From: Spironucleus salmonicida
Lineage: Eukaryota > Fornicata > Diplomonadida > Hexamitidae
Assembly (NCBI GenBank): GCA_000497125.2
Contig: CM035322.1
Span: forward strand, 752,001 to 816,000
Length of the DNA: 64,000 nt
Reading direction: 5' to 3'
Numbering within the stretch: position 1 is the stretch's first letter; every line of letters begins with the position of its first letter. A program made the position numbers and the translations under genes. The notes below the pieces were generated by a model. That model was not told the DNA's origin and made no database searches. It saw nothing but the letters and a program-made list of their open reading frames with translations. Below are positions 1-12,287 of the stretch, in pieces.

Positions 1-528
1 AAATGTATATACAATTTGAAGTGACTAATAATATATACTATCAATACAAAAAATAAATGCTATTATAATCCTGTTATAATTATATGTTGATTTTTCTTGG
101 TATATATATATATATATATAAGACTTTGCCAATGTATAATATCTTCTTAACTAATATATAACAAGAGGTACATAAATTAAGAGTATGCATTAAAGCATAA
201 TTCGAAAATTATTCTTAAAAGTTATATAACACAGTTATATGTAAAACGCAAAAATCATTATTACTAAACTTCTGAATTTTCTAATAACGAAAATTTCTGA
301 GCAATTATATTCTTAAAGTTAGAATTCGTTCGAATAGCTGATATAAAACTAAAAATTCTTCAAAAAAACATCAAAATATTATTTTTCGCCTTCTAAATAA
401 ATAATTTGGTGCCTATTTCTTAGAATTTAGATCAAATTACAATATCATGTTATTCAGTTATTTAAAAAACTATTGTAAGCATATAATAGTATACTATTTA
501 AACACAGCCAATTTTACGAACCTAGATA
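1..528. other. AT-rich intergenic DNA
   Basis: Very AT-rich with a TA dinucleotide run near 103-120. No frame here gives a recognisable protein. The ceramide synthase frame stays free of TGA back to about 478 but its first plausible ATG is at 529. Confidence 0.6.
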
Positions 529-1365
529 ATGGTGTAATTACCAGTGTCACCAATTCACTTTGCACCGATAATCTATTTGACCCCTATTATCTTCTTAATC
601 CGGCTTAGCATTGTTAATATGACAAAATCACTGCTCCTAAATCGTTATTCATTAAAAAGATCATAAAAAGCCGCTGAATCTTTTTACTACCTTATCCAAT
701 ATACTGTTCTATTTCTTTTTTCGAAACATTTAATCAATAAAACTGGAATAGCTCCATTTTCATTAGAAAATTTCTTTTAGTTTTATCCATAACGTTTACA
801 CTTTGATTCTTTATACTCACTTTTCTTTTCTACTGAAATATCTGTGTATTTAGTTTCCTTACTTTTCCTTAAGCTGGAGACTAGAACTGAGAATACAGAC
901 TTTAAAGAAATGATATTACACCATTTTATAACATTTTCTCTTATTTTTACAGGATACTCTCGAAGGCATTTTGAGTATTCCCTTTTGGTTGCGAATCTTC
1001 ATGACGTAACAGACCTCTTCTTAGAATCTAGCAAAGTGTTGAATTACTTACTAGGCGAACCGGTTAGTGTTATCAGTTTCGTTATGTTCGCGGTAGCATT
1101 TTTTATTACTCGTATAATAATATTTCCATGCTATCTAATTCTCCCAATTGTCAACGGAGTTGGTAGCACATACATGCATAATGACGAAATATAATTTAGT
1201 TTCATGGAGAGATTGTGGTTTGTGGTAATTCTCAGTAGCTTATGGGCAATTGACTGCTACTGGATGTCATAAATTGTTCGGATGATACGTGGTATGGTAA
1301 GGTTAGAAATACACGGAGATATTAGAGATAGAGAAGAATGCAGCGGTGCCTTGAAGGATGACTGA
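529..1365 (+). CDS. ceramide synthase (TLC/LAG1 domain)
   Basis: A 278-aa multi-pass membrane protein, predicted to N-acylate sphingoid bases in the ER. The Lag1 signature is visible: HHFIT at residues 131-135, an Arg-rich segment, then NLHDVTDLFLESSK around 156-169, holding the paired His and the His-Asp the family uses in catalysis. Hydrophobic segments lie on both sides, and a Trp-rich last membrane segment is followed by a charged tail ending at TGA. In-frame TAA and TAG codons (535, 664, 778, 790, 1192, 1270) must be read as Gln; under the standard code the last conserved helix would be lost. The start at 529 is the most upstream ATG that gives a hydrophobic N-terminus; 619 is an alternative. 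It has no operon-like neighbours. The family assignment is confident, the acyl-chain specificity unknown. Confidence 0.75.
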
Positions 1366-1476
1366 GAGCAGTATATTTAAATTTAAGGGATCAAAGTGGG
1401 TGTTATTTCGACATTTCCTGTAGAAACATGAAACGTTAATAATATCGTATTATTTTTAATATATTTCTGTTTTTAA

Positions 1477-1695
1477 ATGGATAAAATAAAACGTAACTTG
1501 TCGCAAATACGTAATATGTCCCAGGAGAACTTTCAAGCTGAAATAATAGAAACTAATGCCCTTACAGCCCATTATATCTAGAAAACTGCGACGAACACGA
1601 AATGCAAGCGAGACAGAGTGTACACATCCAATGAAAATATCGTCATGGCCCCAACCCCTAAAAATGCAAAAATGATGAATTTTGTAATTGAATGA
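1477..1695 (+). CDS. 72-aa paralogous small protein, member 1
   Basis: No known family recognised. This 72-residue protein aligns end to end without gaps with the products at 35208 and 55564. Shared blocks are LSQI..., SQE(N/D)FQ, NALTAH, KCK and a C-terminal MM(N/S)F(V/A)(I/L)E. It has one in-frame TAG (residue 35). At residue 16 it uses CAG where its paralogs use TAG, which is direct evidence that TAG means Gln. It is hydrophilic with no membrane segment or signal. An AT-rich stretch lies just upstream and the start context is AAATG. Function unknown. Confidence 0.75.
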
Positions 1696-1760
1696 GGCTT
1701 AATATTTTCAGCTTAAATTGCAGCCACAGCTTTTTTTGAGGCGTTTTACGAACCACTAGA

Positions 1761-2039
1761 ATGGAATTAGAGGAATATGTAATGTGCCAAAAAGCTAATT
1801 TTCAGCTATAATTGCAGAAAAGAGTACTAGCAGTATGCATATTTTTTATCCTTTTAGTTACATCCTTGCAAACTATTTTTTACTCAGAAAGCTCGCTGCT
1901 CTGGTTGTGCGCGGCTATGTTTATCCCAAATATTGCTTTTTTGGGCATAGCAATTACAGCTATTATAAGGATTGTGTCTAGTAAATCGGTAATAAGGAGA
2001 CTTAATGAGTCGTAGGAACCGTTCCTTCAGGCAGACTGA
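1761..2039 (+). CDS. small protein with two membrane segments
   Basis: A 92-aa frame ending in TGA with in-frame TAA (1809) and TAG (2013) read as Gln. After a short polar N-terminus come two hydrophobic stretches, roughly residues 20-36 and 46-70, then a basic, polar tail. The next gene downstream (2249) has the same two-helix layout and similar length, so the two may be diverged duplicates, although sequence identity is low. An in-frame ATG at 1782 is an alternative start. No family recognised. Confidence 0.55.
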
Positions 2040-2248
2040 GGTTTATATGAAACAAATATATAATAATATTTTTAAAAATAACGTAAACCAAAAACTTCAG
2101 ATTTGATAGAAAAGATAAATCGTATACTTTTATTTTACCAACTAAACAATAAAACAAGTAAAATTTTATTTATTTTATTTATTTTGTGTTTACGAAATAT
2201 TACTTAAATATATTAATTTAATTATATAATAATATTATTAATTTAAAA

Positions 2249-2515
2249 ATGGACAAAATAACTAAAATCGCTTTGGGATTGTTCTTAGTGACCACAAGTA
2301 TTGCTGCATCTGTATCGATTTGGTATTATACTCAAAATAATTTTCTAGTTTTACTTGCTATTGCAGTCATTTTCGCGAGTGCAGACTTGCTGATTTGTTG
2401 CTCAATTTTAGCTAGGTCATTAAAAGGTAGAAAAATGGCGATACGGAATACTGTTATCACTGATTTAATGATCGAAAGACGGAGTTTGCTAAATAACTAA
2501 GTTATTATATAATGA
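2249..2515 (+). CDS. small protein with two membrane segments
   Basis: An 88-aa product. Hydrophobic segments sit around residues 8-24 and 31-54, followed by a basic loop (RSLKGRK) and a hydrophilic tail. The frame runs through TAA at 2498 and 2510 to TGA at 2513-2515. It lies about 210 bases after another small two-helix protein in the same direction. It starts at ATG in an AAAATGG context just after a long AT-only stretch typical of starts in this window. Function unknown. Confidence 0.55.
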
Positions 2516-2995
2516 TTTATGGGCTTTGTAGTTTACAATATTATCTGTGAACATAGCCAATTTTTGTATATGAGAAATATGCTCCGCAGAATATGATGAA
2601 TTTATCTTAAATTTTATTACGTAATGAGTATGTTAAACCATAATGATTTGAGCATATCGTAATTATAATTAAAGCCTATATTTTGTCATTAAAAATTAAA
2701 TTTTAACTTTTTAAAAGTATGTTAGTGTTTTATTAATAAAATTGTTATCAGATTACTTATTCATAGTAAAATTATTACATTTATCTAAGGAATATATTTC
2801 CAGAAACAAATCATAATCGTAGTTATATGAAAATCTAACGATTTAAATCTGTAAAAAAGATAACACTAAATATTCTAAAAAATAAATTAGTTATTCTATA
2901 TTAATTGAATACTGTTTTTACTTAATTTATTCTATGTACTTTGATAAAATTTAAACTACTAATTAACTAAAATATTGTTATTATTTCCGTCAAAA
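2516..2995. other. AT-rich intergenic DNA
   Basis: About 480 bases of low-complexity AT-rich sequence between two small genes. No supported coding frame, RNA gene or repeat seen. Confidence 0.55.
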
Positions 2996-3271
2996 ATGGG
3001 CATAACCTCAAGCTCCGTCAATGAGCTTCCAAATCTCTATGATAAATGTGAAACATCATCAACCAATTAAAAAATAGTTTTATAATAAATTAATCCAAGT
3101 AATACCCGTAGTTTACCAAAGCTAGGGCCATAACATAGTAAAATATCATTAACATTAAATTCACAAAGTTTTCTAATGGGATAACCTCCTAAAAGAGAAC
3201 TCTCAGTTGTTATGAGATTATGTCAGTTTCAGACGTTGGTTGATTGTTGTGATAGTGATGAGTTTGTATGA
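2996..3271 (+). CDS. Met-Gly small protein (putative N-myristoylated)
   Basis: A 91-aa product beginning MGITSSS, a Gly-2/Ser-6 pattern compatible with N-terminal myristoylation. The rest is hydrophilic with no membrane helix. It has four in-frame TAA codons read as Gln and ends in TGA. It shares only the Met-Gly start and general character with the other Met-Gly proteins here (21416, 22792, 25306, 46426), so membership of one family is uncertain. Length and overall composition look coding, not random. Confidence 0.5.
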
Positions 3272-3905
3272 TAATCGGAATGCTAAGTATAAAATTTATC
3301 ATTATCACAGCTAAGTGTTAATATAGATATGAATATTTTAACCTTTACAAGTTGATAAGATACAACATATATATTTAAGATTTGATTATAAAAGTAAGTC
3401 CGAAATATAATATTAAGTGAAATGTAACTTATTTTCCTGTTACCTACCAATTTATACATTTATATTTTATTTTTGTCTAGAGCTTAAAATGTCAATCGAT
3501 TTATAATAATTCTATTCATTATGATGTAATTACTATTATTGAATAAAATTATAAATTATAAAACCAGGAAACTACATTAAGTAATTGTGAACGATAAAAC
3601 GGATGTTTGACATCAATAAAATCGAATTTGTATCTACAAAGGTGATAATAATATAAAAATATAATATAGAGTCTTGAAATCACTTAATTGTGAACCGTAT
3701 TTGGTAGTAAAGATCATTATTGTTTGATATTACTTAATATTTGTAAAAACAATTCTAACTCTATTCTTAAGTTAATTAAATAAATCGTAATATTTTGAGA
3801 AACTTTGAGTAGTATAATATAGATAATGAATTACTTAATCCAAAATTTAATGCATTGATGGCTTTATATATTAATATTATTTATTTACGTTCCACAGATT
3901 TAGTA
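3272..3905. other. AT-rich intergenic DNA
   Basis: Upstream region of the cathepsin C-like gene. Strongly AT-rich with many short TATA-like strings; no coding frame supported on either strand. Confidence 0.5.
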
Positions 3906-5387
3906 ATGTTGCTTTTGTTGATTGCAGATACACCAGCAATGTGTTACAATGACTAAGTCTTAGGAACGTGGAATATCAGTATTTCTAAATATGATTATTA
4001 TCCTAAGAATGATAAAGTAGTATGTTCCCCTAATTTTTAGGTTGACGAGTATAAAGAAATAACCTTAATTGCACCAAATGTTGCCATAGATAAAAAAGGT
4101 ATTACAGGTACCTGGACTATGATTTATACTCAAGCTGTTGAGATTAATATTGGGAACAATAAATATTATTTCTAACTTGACTATAAGAGAGCGTCGTCTG
4201 AAAGTGACCCGGTTCAATGGATTGATTCTTACTGTAATTAGTCTGACCCTAACGCCGCCTGGGCAGTTGAATAAGGTGTAACAAGAGGTGTTTATGCTTG
4301 TTTCACCGCGGTTAACATTAATCCTACCACACACCCCGTTCACAACCACCACATAGAAGGTGAATTAGGCCCAGTGAACTCCCACCCCCTGAGAACCCAC
4401 AAGCTCAACGGAAAATTCCCAATAGGCAAGACCTACCACAAGCTTAAAAATCTTAAGGCCCTCTAAAAGTAAAAGTTGGCCTCACCATACAAAGGGACCA
4501 CCCTCCCAGAGCAGTTCGACTGGAGGAATGTGAACGGTTCATCTTACGTTCCGGAACCTTTTGACCAAAGATCCTGTGGGTCTTGCTACGCATGCGCCTC
4601 AATCTATATGTACATGTCAAGAATTCGCGTGTCTAGCAAGAATTAGTAGAAACCGAATCTTTCAATCCAGCACGCTGTGGATTGCAATTTTTACTCGCAG
4701 GGCTGTGCCGGCGGATTCGACCAGCAGGTCTCGAAGTTTGCTGAGGAGTTCGGTATCAAGCACGAAAGCGACTACAAACCATATTCTGCAGAAGACGAGA
4801 AGTGCGAAGCCGGCGAATTTTTGTCCGGGAATCGTGAGTTTTTCCAGGCCTACCAGCCGCTTGGTGGCTATTACGGCGCAGTTTATGACCCCACGGAAAT
4901 GCAGTGGGAGCTGCACCGCAATGGCCCCTTTGTGGTTTCCGTTATGGTGGAGGGGAACTTCCCCGACGACCCCTACGGCGACTAAGAACCAAGCAAATAC
5001 GCTGAGGAGGAAGACGGTGAACGCCATTACTACATTAGCGAAGCAAACCACGCTGTTTTGTTGATTGGCTGGACCACGCTGCATGACGGCAATCCTGCGT
5101 GGATTATTCAGAACTCCTGGGGGAAAAGCTGGAACGGCGATGGAACTTTCTTGCTAGCGAGAGGGTCTAACGCATATGGTGTTGAAAGCTACCCTGGCAT
5201 CGCATTCTGGAGGCCCGATGGTGCTGTCCATTACCCTGAGGTTGTTACTGAGACTGCGCTTACCTTTGTAACTGTTGTTTTGGGAGCACTTCTTTCTGTG
5301 GTCACTGCTGTTATGCTCGTTTTGGCAATTATGCTCTGCAAAAAGAACAACGCCAGCGGGTATAAGAAGATTGAGGACGCTGAATGA
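3906..5387 (+). CDS. cathepsin C-like papain-family protease with C-terminal membrane anchor
   Basis: A 493-aa C1 cysteine protease. A short hydrophobic leader (MLLLLIA) is followed by a roughly 190-residue N-terminal region resembling the cathepsin C exclusion domain (LGTWNI near its start), then the protease domain. The catalytic Cys is residue 227 in RSCGSCYAC, the catalytic His is 382 in NHAVLLIGW, and the Asn is 403 in QNSWGKSW. A strongly hydrophobic helix near residues 445-475 and a Lys-rich cytoplasmic tail suggest type I anchoring in lysosome-like vesicles. The first half is AT-rich and carries many TAA/TAG Gln codons; the second half is GC-rich with almost none, a sharp composition change within one gene. 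It probably acts as a dipeptidyl peptidase, inferred from the family. Confidence 0.88.
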
Positions 5388-5754
5388 TTCTTAAATTTGT
5401 TCATTAAACGTGTATCAGACTTGAAATATATTGTGATTTATAAAATAATCTATAATATCGTTTCTTGTGCTAAATTATTCAAACCTTGTTTTAGAAATAA
5501 TTCTACCTTAGAAATACATTTATATAATTAAGAAGTAATCCGGCTCTACTCGATTTCAATCCTTCTCGAATTCAATAAAAATGAAGCTAAATGCGAGTTA
5601 GTGACATTCTCCTGGTTTCCCGAAATATCGTAGATCGTAATTGTGTCAGGCGCGGCGTATCAATATACAGTACAAATAGGAGTAATTACAGGGGCTTGCT
5701 GATGATCCTAATTTTAAATTTGCTAACTACAAAAATACAAAACGTTTAAAAAGC
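5388..5754. other. convergent intergenic region
   Basis: Lies between the 3' ends of the cathepsin C-like gene and the flavodiiron gene. AT-rich start, more balanced second half; no coding frame supported. Confidence 0.5.
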
Positions 5755-6975
5755 TCACTTGCCGCATCTGACTAATGCTTTCTTACCCAATTAGAAGCCA
5801 GCTTCTTTGCATTTGTTTAAAACGTCAACATCAACGTTGTATTTCCAAGTAACGGCGGGAATAGAATTGACGGCTCCTACTTTTTCAACATCAGCCTTCA
5901 TGTCTTTAGTAGCCTTTTCTGCCCATCCATATGCCCCAAAGAGGAAAGTTTCTCTGGTATTTAGCAGCTTGAGCCCGCCGCAATAGTTAATAACAGCGGC
6001 CTACGCAGGCATATAAGTGCTATTTAGAGTTGGGCTGCCTAAAGCAACGCACGGAGAGTCGTAAAAGTTGAGAGCTGCTTTTGTTATATCAGCAGCAGAT
6101 AACGGCAACATGTGAGGCACGGCCCCCGCGCTCTTAACGCCCTCTGCGATCGCTAGCGCGGCCCTAGCTGTAGTGCCGTACATGGTATCATAAACTATAG
6201 AGACTTTAGGCTTAAAATGCGTTTAAGCGCCAAAATCGAAATACTTCTTAACGGCCCATCCGACCGCATCGCCGCGGTAAGAGGCACCGTGCGCGACCAA
6301 AATGTTCTTAATCGAAAGCGTAGAGGCCGCCTCGACGGCCTTCTTAATTAAGTGCGGAACGTGCCCCAAAATGTTGGCCGTGTACTCGTCCATGAGCCGC
6401 TCGATTTGGCCCTAAGGAAGCTCGTCGGACCAGCGCTCAGCGGACGCCAAATGCTGCCCAAAGCCGTCGTTCGAGAACAAAGTTTAGTCGAATTCGGAGT
6501 AGGTGAACATGGAATCGGGCCAGTGCAGGAGCGGAACTGGGACGAATTTGAGGGTCCTTTTGCCGATATTTAGCGTCGATTTCGCGTCCACAATCTGCCA
6601 TCTGTCGAAATTCTTGAGGGAGGGGTAAAGGATTTGCAGGTGGTTCATGCAGATCTTGTTGGTCACAATCGTAGCGTTAACGCACTGATTTATGAACAGG
6701 GGAAGCGACGACGTGTGGTCGCCTTCTGCGTGGTTCATGATGATGAATTTGATCTTGTCCAGCGCGCAAACGGCTTAAATGCGCTCTAAATGCTCCTAAA
6801 CAAAGGGGTATTTGACTGAATCGATCAGGGTGGGCTGCTCGTCCATTATCAAGTACGAGTTGTAGGACGAGCCCTCGTCGGTGTGATAGCCGTGGAAGAT
6901 TCTGACCGCCCAGTCGACGATACCGACCCAGTGGATGTCGTCAAGCATAGGCTGAGGATTGGGTAGAAACGCCAT
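5755..6975 (-). CDS. flavodiiron protein (A-type flavoprotein, oxygen reductase)
   Basis: A 406-aa enzyme, the usual size for single-unit flavodiiron proteins. The N-terminal metallo-beta-lactamase-like half carries the diiron ligand motif NHAEGDH at about residues 81-87. The C-terminal half is flavodoxin-like, with an FMN-binding loop MYGTTA near residue 265. The family reduces O2 (or NO) in the cytosol of anaerobes, protecting oxygen-sensitive metabolism; Giardia and Trichomonas have homologs. The frame contains several TTA/CTA-complement codons, that is TAA and TAG read as Gln, and ends in TGA. The start at 6975 (MAFLPNP) was chosen over an in-frame ATG 15 codons upstream because family N-termini begin close to this point. 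Confidence 0.9.
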
Positions 6976-7299
6976 TTTATTTAATGGAGTGGTGCGGAAT
7001 CGGAAACGATGAAAATGCACTTATTTACACCTAATATTAAACTAAATTTAACTTTTTTGTATACTATCTTTATTCTTATATAATATTAACTTTATACTTT
7101 CCTAAATCTGTATACTATTAGATAGTTTTTTTTTCACATTTGACAAGTATATTTAATTATTATTATATTGTAATATTGGCATTTTTTTCTAAAAACTACT
7201 AATCAATTGTATGCCCAAAATTCGTTCATTCGCCCATATTCGTCAAAAACGCTATTCACGCTAACACATATACAACGAATCAAAACCGCCCAAATCCAC
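6976..7299. other. AT-rich intergenic DNA between flavodiiron and DRC11 genes
   Basis: Promoter-side DNA of the flavodiiron gene. TATA-like runs at 7056-7100 and a poly-T run at 7126; no gene supported. Confidence 0.5.
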
Positions 7300-10200
7300 T
7301 CACTTCTTCGGCACCTCCGGCTCCGGCAGCACCGGAAGCTCCTTCTGGGCCGCCATTTGCATCAGCGCCACGTGCGCGATTTTGCTGTCCAGATGCCCCA
7401 ATTCGGCCCCCAGCGCCTCCACGAACTCGCCGACGCCCAGCGGCTTCACGCCGAGCTGCGAGACGCGCACGCCGCTCAGCACCTGCGCCAGAACGCGCTG
7501 CATTTGGCCCGCTGAGTAGCCGTTGCAGAGCCGCGCGAGGCTCGAAAGGTCGAAAACGGTGTCGTTCGCACGGCTCGAAACGTAGCCGCTCTCGAGCCCT
7601 ATGAGCCCCAGCGCGCTGCATTTCGTCTCGATTTCGACCTCTACTTTGTCCGAATTCGTGTAGCGGACCTGCGTGGCGAGCCCCGAAATGCCGAATTCGG
7701 GCAGCCCGAAGCGCTTGAAAAAGTGGCTCAGGAGCTTCATTCGCATGTTGTAGTCCGGAAGCTGCAGGTAAATTACGTACGGCGCGAAGAGGTCTACGAG
7801 CGGTTTTTCGCGCTGGAACGTTCGCGTGGCCGTAGCGATGAAAATCGCGCCGTCTGCGTTGTTTATGCCCTTTATGAGGCTCAGAACCTCTTTTTTCATT
7901 CTAGAGGGGTTAAACGCCTGATCTGCGCTCTTCGGATAGCCCTCGCAGAGCATGCTCGCGCCTGGCGTCATTCCGTCGTCTTCCTTCATTTTCTTTCCTT
8001 TTTTGGCCTTCGATTTCGCGGCGCCGCTCAGAACTAGCTCGATTTCGTCGCAATAAATGACGACTTGGGGGTTATTGGCGATAATGACTTTTATCAATTT
8101 GAATAAATATTGGATTTCCACTCCCGCGAATTTGCCGATCAAGTTTGCGGGCGAAATGTCGATGAAAATTGCGCTCAATTCCGTCGCAATCGCGCGGGCC
8201 AAAAGCGTTTTCCCGGAGCCTGGAGGCCCCAAAAGCAAAATTTTGGTCGGCCGCGAAACGTAAAATCTGGAAAGGGGCGATTGGAGCGGAAGCAGTATAT
8301 CTAATATAATCTGGTCCTTAATAGCCGCATAGGAAGGGAATTCCGGGTCTTTTGCGGGCAAATTTTCGATTTCTAGCAGTTGGTTGCTGATTCCGAGCTG
8401 TTTCAGGGCCTCTACGGACTGATTTTGGAGGAATTGGGACTGCTGCGATCCGGATGAGAAAAACGTGTCAGAAGCGATGAATTGGTCGAGTTTCGCCGGT
8501 TTTATGTGTTTTATGACGTTTTCGGCTATCAATTCGGCGTACGCGGCCTCTGCCTCTGGAGGGCCTACGGGGCCCAGTTACGCGATTTCTGGGAAAACGA
8601 GAATTTTGCGTTTTGTCGGTTTTGGGGCTTTAAAAGGCTTTTTCTTCTTCTTTGAGTCCATATCTGAGGTATAATGGTACGCCTCAGCGATGTCCCTGAG
8701 GAATTTCTCGATTTCGTCGTAAATGTCGTCAAAAACCTTTCTGAAAACGCCTGGGCGGATGAGCTCTTTCACAAATTCGGACTCGTAGACGTTCTCTTCG
8801 GTGTCTAGACGCTGCCAGCGGTTGAAATAGTCAATCGACGAATCGACCAAATCGTTCACGTACGCTGACAAATGCTGAACGGCGGCAAGGTCAGGGTCAA
8901 CTACCTCGTCTTTGCCTTTTTTGGCAGGCTCGATTTTGCCTTTCTTGCCCTTTTTGCCTTTTTTCTTTTTCAGTGCAGCGAATCGCTCGGCTTCGTCTTT
9001 GATAACTTGGTCATAAAGCGCTTATTCGTCCGCTGTCTAAATGACTGGTGGCTTGACTGGATATAAGCCAGATTCGTTTTCTGGATCATCTCTAAATTGC
9101 TCTAAAGCCAGCTCATAGCGTCTTCGCAGCTCAGTTTTAAGCGCAAATGCCTCTTCTTTCAGCACATCCTACTCGACATATCCTTTCTCTGACTCAAATT
9201 AGGCCTCTACAGAAAGTGCAAGAGCTAGTGTGTTTCTGTCGTTCATGATGTGCTTATATTCGTCGGATTGCATAAACAAAGCTGCTTGTTTGATGATTTT
9301 TTGACGAATTGCTTCTGGTGCAACGCAAAGTCCCGAGTCGCACACGTTATCGTATGAGCTAAAAACTTCAGGCTGTATTTTTGCGTTATTCTTGTCAATT
9401 ATTCTAGATAAGTTCCAATTTGTTTCTAACGGATCATTTGTGGCCGGATCTGTGTGATTCGATAGCGGGCATAGCGAAACCTGCATTTATAACGGCAAAG
9501 CAGCAGTGATCTCAATTTGCTCTTATTTTCCGATCTAGAAAAGCGTTTTTTCCAATTTTTGTTGGATTTGCACCCGCTCGTGCTCTTTAGCCTGCAGGTA
9601 CTGTCTCTCGCTTTTTACAGTGTCGATGCTGACGAGATCCTGAACCATGCTTATTATGCTGCTAGTATCGTCCCGGCTGATGCCTAAAAACACCAGTTCC
9701 GCGCGCTTTTTCTCCTCGGCACGTCTCTTTCTCAGGTAGCCACGCCAGAAACGCTAGATGCACTCAGCGGCCTGCGAGCGGTTCACGATCACGTCCTTCT
9801 TAACTGTGTTGTTGACGCTCGTTTTTACGATGTCGCGGACGAGTTTCGCGCGCAGACGGGCCGTTCGGCCACGCTCGCCGCGCTGGAGGATTAAAATCGC
9901 ATTTTCGACAGACATCTACTGCTTCTCCTCGTTCTCTTCCAGAATTCCGATAGCTCCGACGCCGGGGACATAGTTTTGGAGGAAGTGCTGCGCATCGAAG
10001 GCCGATCCATTAAATTTTGGCTGGTAGCGCTCGTACAAGATCCTGAAAAGTTGGTTGCGCTTGATGGGAATCGAGTCGTACTGCCTCTGGAGCTCTAAAT
10101 GCACGTCCTACGAATTGGTAATTTGGAAAAAATCGACCGTGTATGTCCTGTTAAAGAGGGAGACCACTTGTTTGGTCTCCAGGAGGCGTGATACTACCGC

Positions 10201-10416
10201 ATCTAACGCTTTTTTTATTGATATGCGCTTTTATGGATGTGTCTGGATTTGTAGCGCTCTATTGAGGATTTTGTATATTTCCACATACTGTTAGTAATAT
10301 TACACGTTCAGGGCAGCTAGCTGGTCAGATTTTAGTTTTTATGTGGGGGTGAACTGTTCCTTTTGAATTTAAGCTGTAATAAGTGTCATGGCATGCTACC
10401 AGAGCCTGTCCGCCAT
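7300..10416 (-). CDS. DRC11: IQ motif and AAA ATPase protein, DRC11/IQCA-type (nexin-dynein regulatory complex)
   Basis: A 1038-aa protein. The order is an N-terminal helical region typical of IQCA/DRC11, an IQ calmodulin-binding motif around residue 215 (AAECIQRFWRGYLRKR), long coiled and charged stretches including a Lys-rich block near 500, then one AAA domain with Walker A GPPGSGKT near residue 730 and Walker B VIYCDE near 790. In flagellates this protein sits in the nexin-dynein regulatory complex that links outer doublets and controls beating. The reading frame is continuous only with TAR as Gln; the standard code breaks it into at least six pieces. The terminal TGA is at 7300-7302. Strong call on domain order and length. 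Confidence 0.88.
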
Positions 10417-10515
10417 ATTTTGAAGAGTGTGGAGTGAAATTTAATTATTTATTATATATTAAAATGTGATATATGCAGATCAATACATAATATATAGCAT
10501 ATAATACTTAAGTTT

Positions 10516-10812
10516 ATGGGTTTGACTCAGATAATGATAAATGATCATAATTTTAAAAATATGGTATTGAAGATGGATAAATATAATATAGATAAAGTTT
10601 TAAATATAATTTTGAAAAGACTCTCTATATATGATCTAACTTAGTAGTAATTAGTAAATATGCAAACTATTTTATTATCAATACTTAATTCACGTGATAA
10701 CTTATATTAAAAAAATGATTAAAATATAGACTATGTTTAAATTATATTATAAAAAGAATAACTGGTAAATCTTAGTACAAACTTTTTATTTACAAGAAGA
10801 TAAGTTAAATGA
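10516..10812 (+). CDS. hypothetical Met-Gly small protein
   Basis: A 98-aa frame starting MGLTQI and ending in TGA, with several TAA/TAG Gln codons. Hydrophilic, Asn/Leu/Lys-rich and probably helical. The length is not significant by itself in DNA this AT-rich, so the call rests on composition and the Met-Gly start shared with other small proteins of the window. No homolog recognised. Confidence 0.35.
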
Positions 10813-11485
10813 TATTCGAATATCATTAATTATAGGCTTAAATGACTAATTTCACTGGTTGTATGGTACATGTACGTTTTATTTAACATTTTATAGACTA
10901 AAAAATAACTAACGTTGAATTAATGTGTCTAGTAAATTATTTCTTTATCAACCATACTCATATAATTTACTAATTATTAAATTACATCTTCTATTATGGA
11001 ATCTCATTAGCATATGCAAATTTGAATATTTTTATTGTTGAATGAGTAATTTAATATTAAATATATGTGGTATCGTAAAATTTCTAAAATGACCTATATC
11101 TAAACAATGATTCAAAAAAATGTATGATGTGTAAAAATAAAATTATCATAAAATTATCGATTATAGTAATATTATACTGTCACAACTTGTGCTTAATAAT
11201 ATATTCGTAAAAATTATCATATTACTTCAAATATTAATGTCTAGTAAATATCAAATAAATATCAAAATTAGATCGTAATAAAATATTTTTACTGTTAACA
11301 GTCTGTTAAAAAGATTATTGATTTTCAATAATCTATTAATTTAACATCGATATTTTAAGTCAGCAAATTGGATGAAACTTTGCAAATATGATACATGAAT
11401 TCATTTAGATGATATATATTAATATTCTACAACTCTTGTAAAAGGTTGCATTGTTATTATCACATTAGATTATATGTAAGTTGAA
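10813..11485. other. AT-rich intergenic DNA
   Basis: No coding frame, RNA or repeat could be supported in this low-complexity stretch. Confidence 0.5.
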
Positions 11486-12287
11486 ATGGGAGGTCATGTA
11501 GTACATGTTCAAATAGGTATAGATAATGATGAGAAAATCTATTACCATGAAAGATTAGTAAAACCATAAAGAGTATTGCTTTCAATATCAAAGTATTATG
11601 TTACTGTGACCAGGGTAGATAGCACTCTATTAAGAAAATAGGTTATATTCCAATACGTACCATTCAAAAACAGTACTATAAGTGGTTAAAGCCTTTCGTG
11701 ATGCAGTTATAACACATAAAGTTACTGGTTATGATAGGCACAAATTCACGGAGTTAATAATTATCTGATTTATCAGTCTACTTAAATAGTATATAACATT
11801 AAACCTAATGATTCTAAGTCATATGATATTAAATTTTTAACCCTAGTGTTCGAAAGCGTAGAAAAATCATGTATGGTAACTGGAATCAAAATTTACACTT
11901 ATGATAATATTAATAACTGGGAATTCAAGCCCATATTACCGGTAAATATTATTTTGTTGATAGACTTCAATTTTGTGGATGTCTCCAGGTGAAGTCAAAG
12001 TAAAAAGCATAAATATTCTACGCTAAGACCAAACTTAGACAAGTTTCTATGTAGAAAAAGTAGAACTGTTGAAAAATGGTCATATTGATTCTCAGTGCAT
12101 CATTACAACTGGTTGCTTCGATAACAAGCCATATGCAGAAGAAGTATTTGCGGTAGGTTGTAAAATTGTAGGATTTTCCGGAAAATTTATTAAAAACCCA
12201 ACGATCTTGATTACAGGTAACAGGAGATATGCAAAATATAATTTTTACCTTAAAGGTAAGTTTTCATATTGCACTTTTACTGATTGA
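11486..12287 (+). pseudogene. decayed gene of unknown family
   Basis: Protein-like text is readable in successive, different frames. First comes a 71-codon Met-Gly-Gly frame from 11486 to a TGA at 11701. A second frame takes over near 11690, a third runs about 11760-11993 (containing CMVTGIKIYTYDN), and a last frame runs to TGA at 12285-12287 (IVGFSGKFIKNPTILITG). Each piece is beta-strand-like in composition and the whole would give a protein of about 260 residues. At least three frameshifts are needed, so it is probably a dead copy. The fold may be lectin-like, but I cannot name a family. Sequencing errors are an alternative explanation. Confidence 0.45.
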
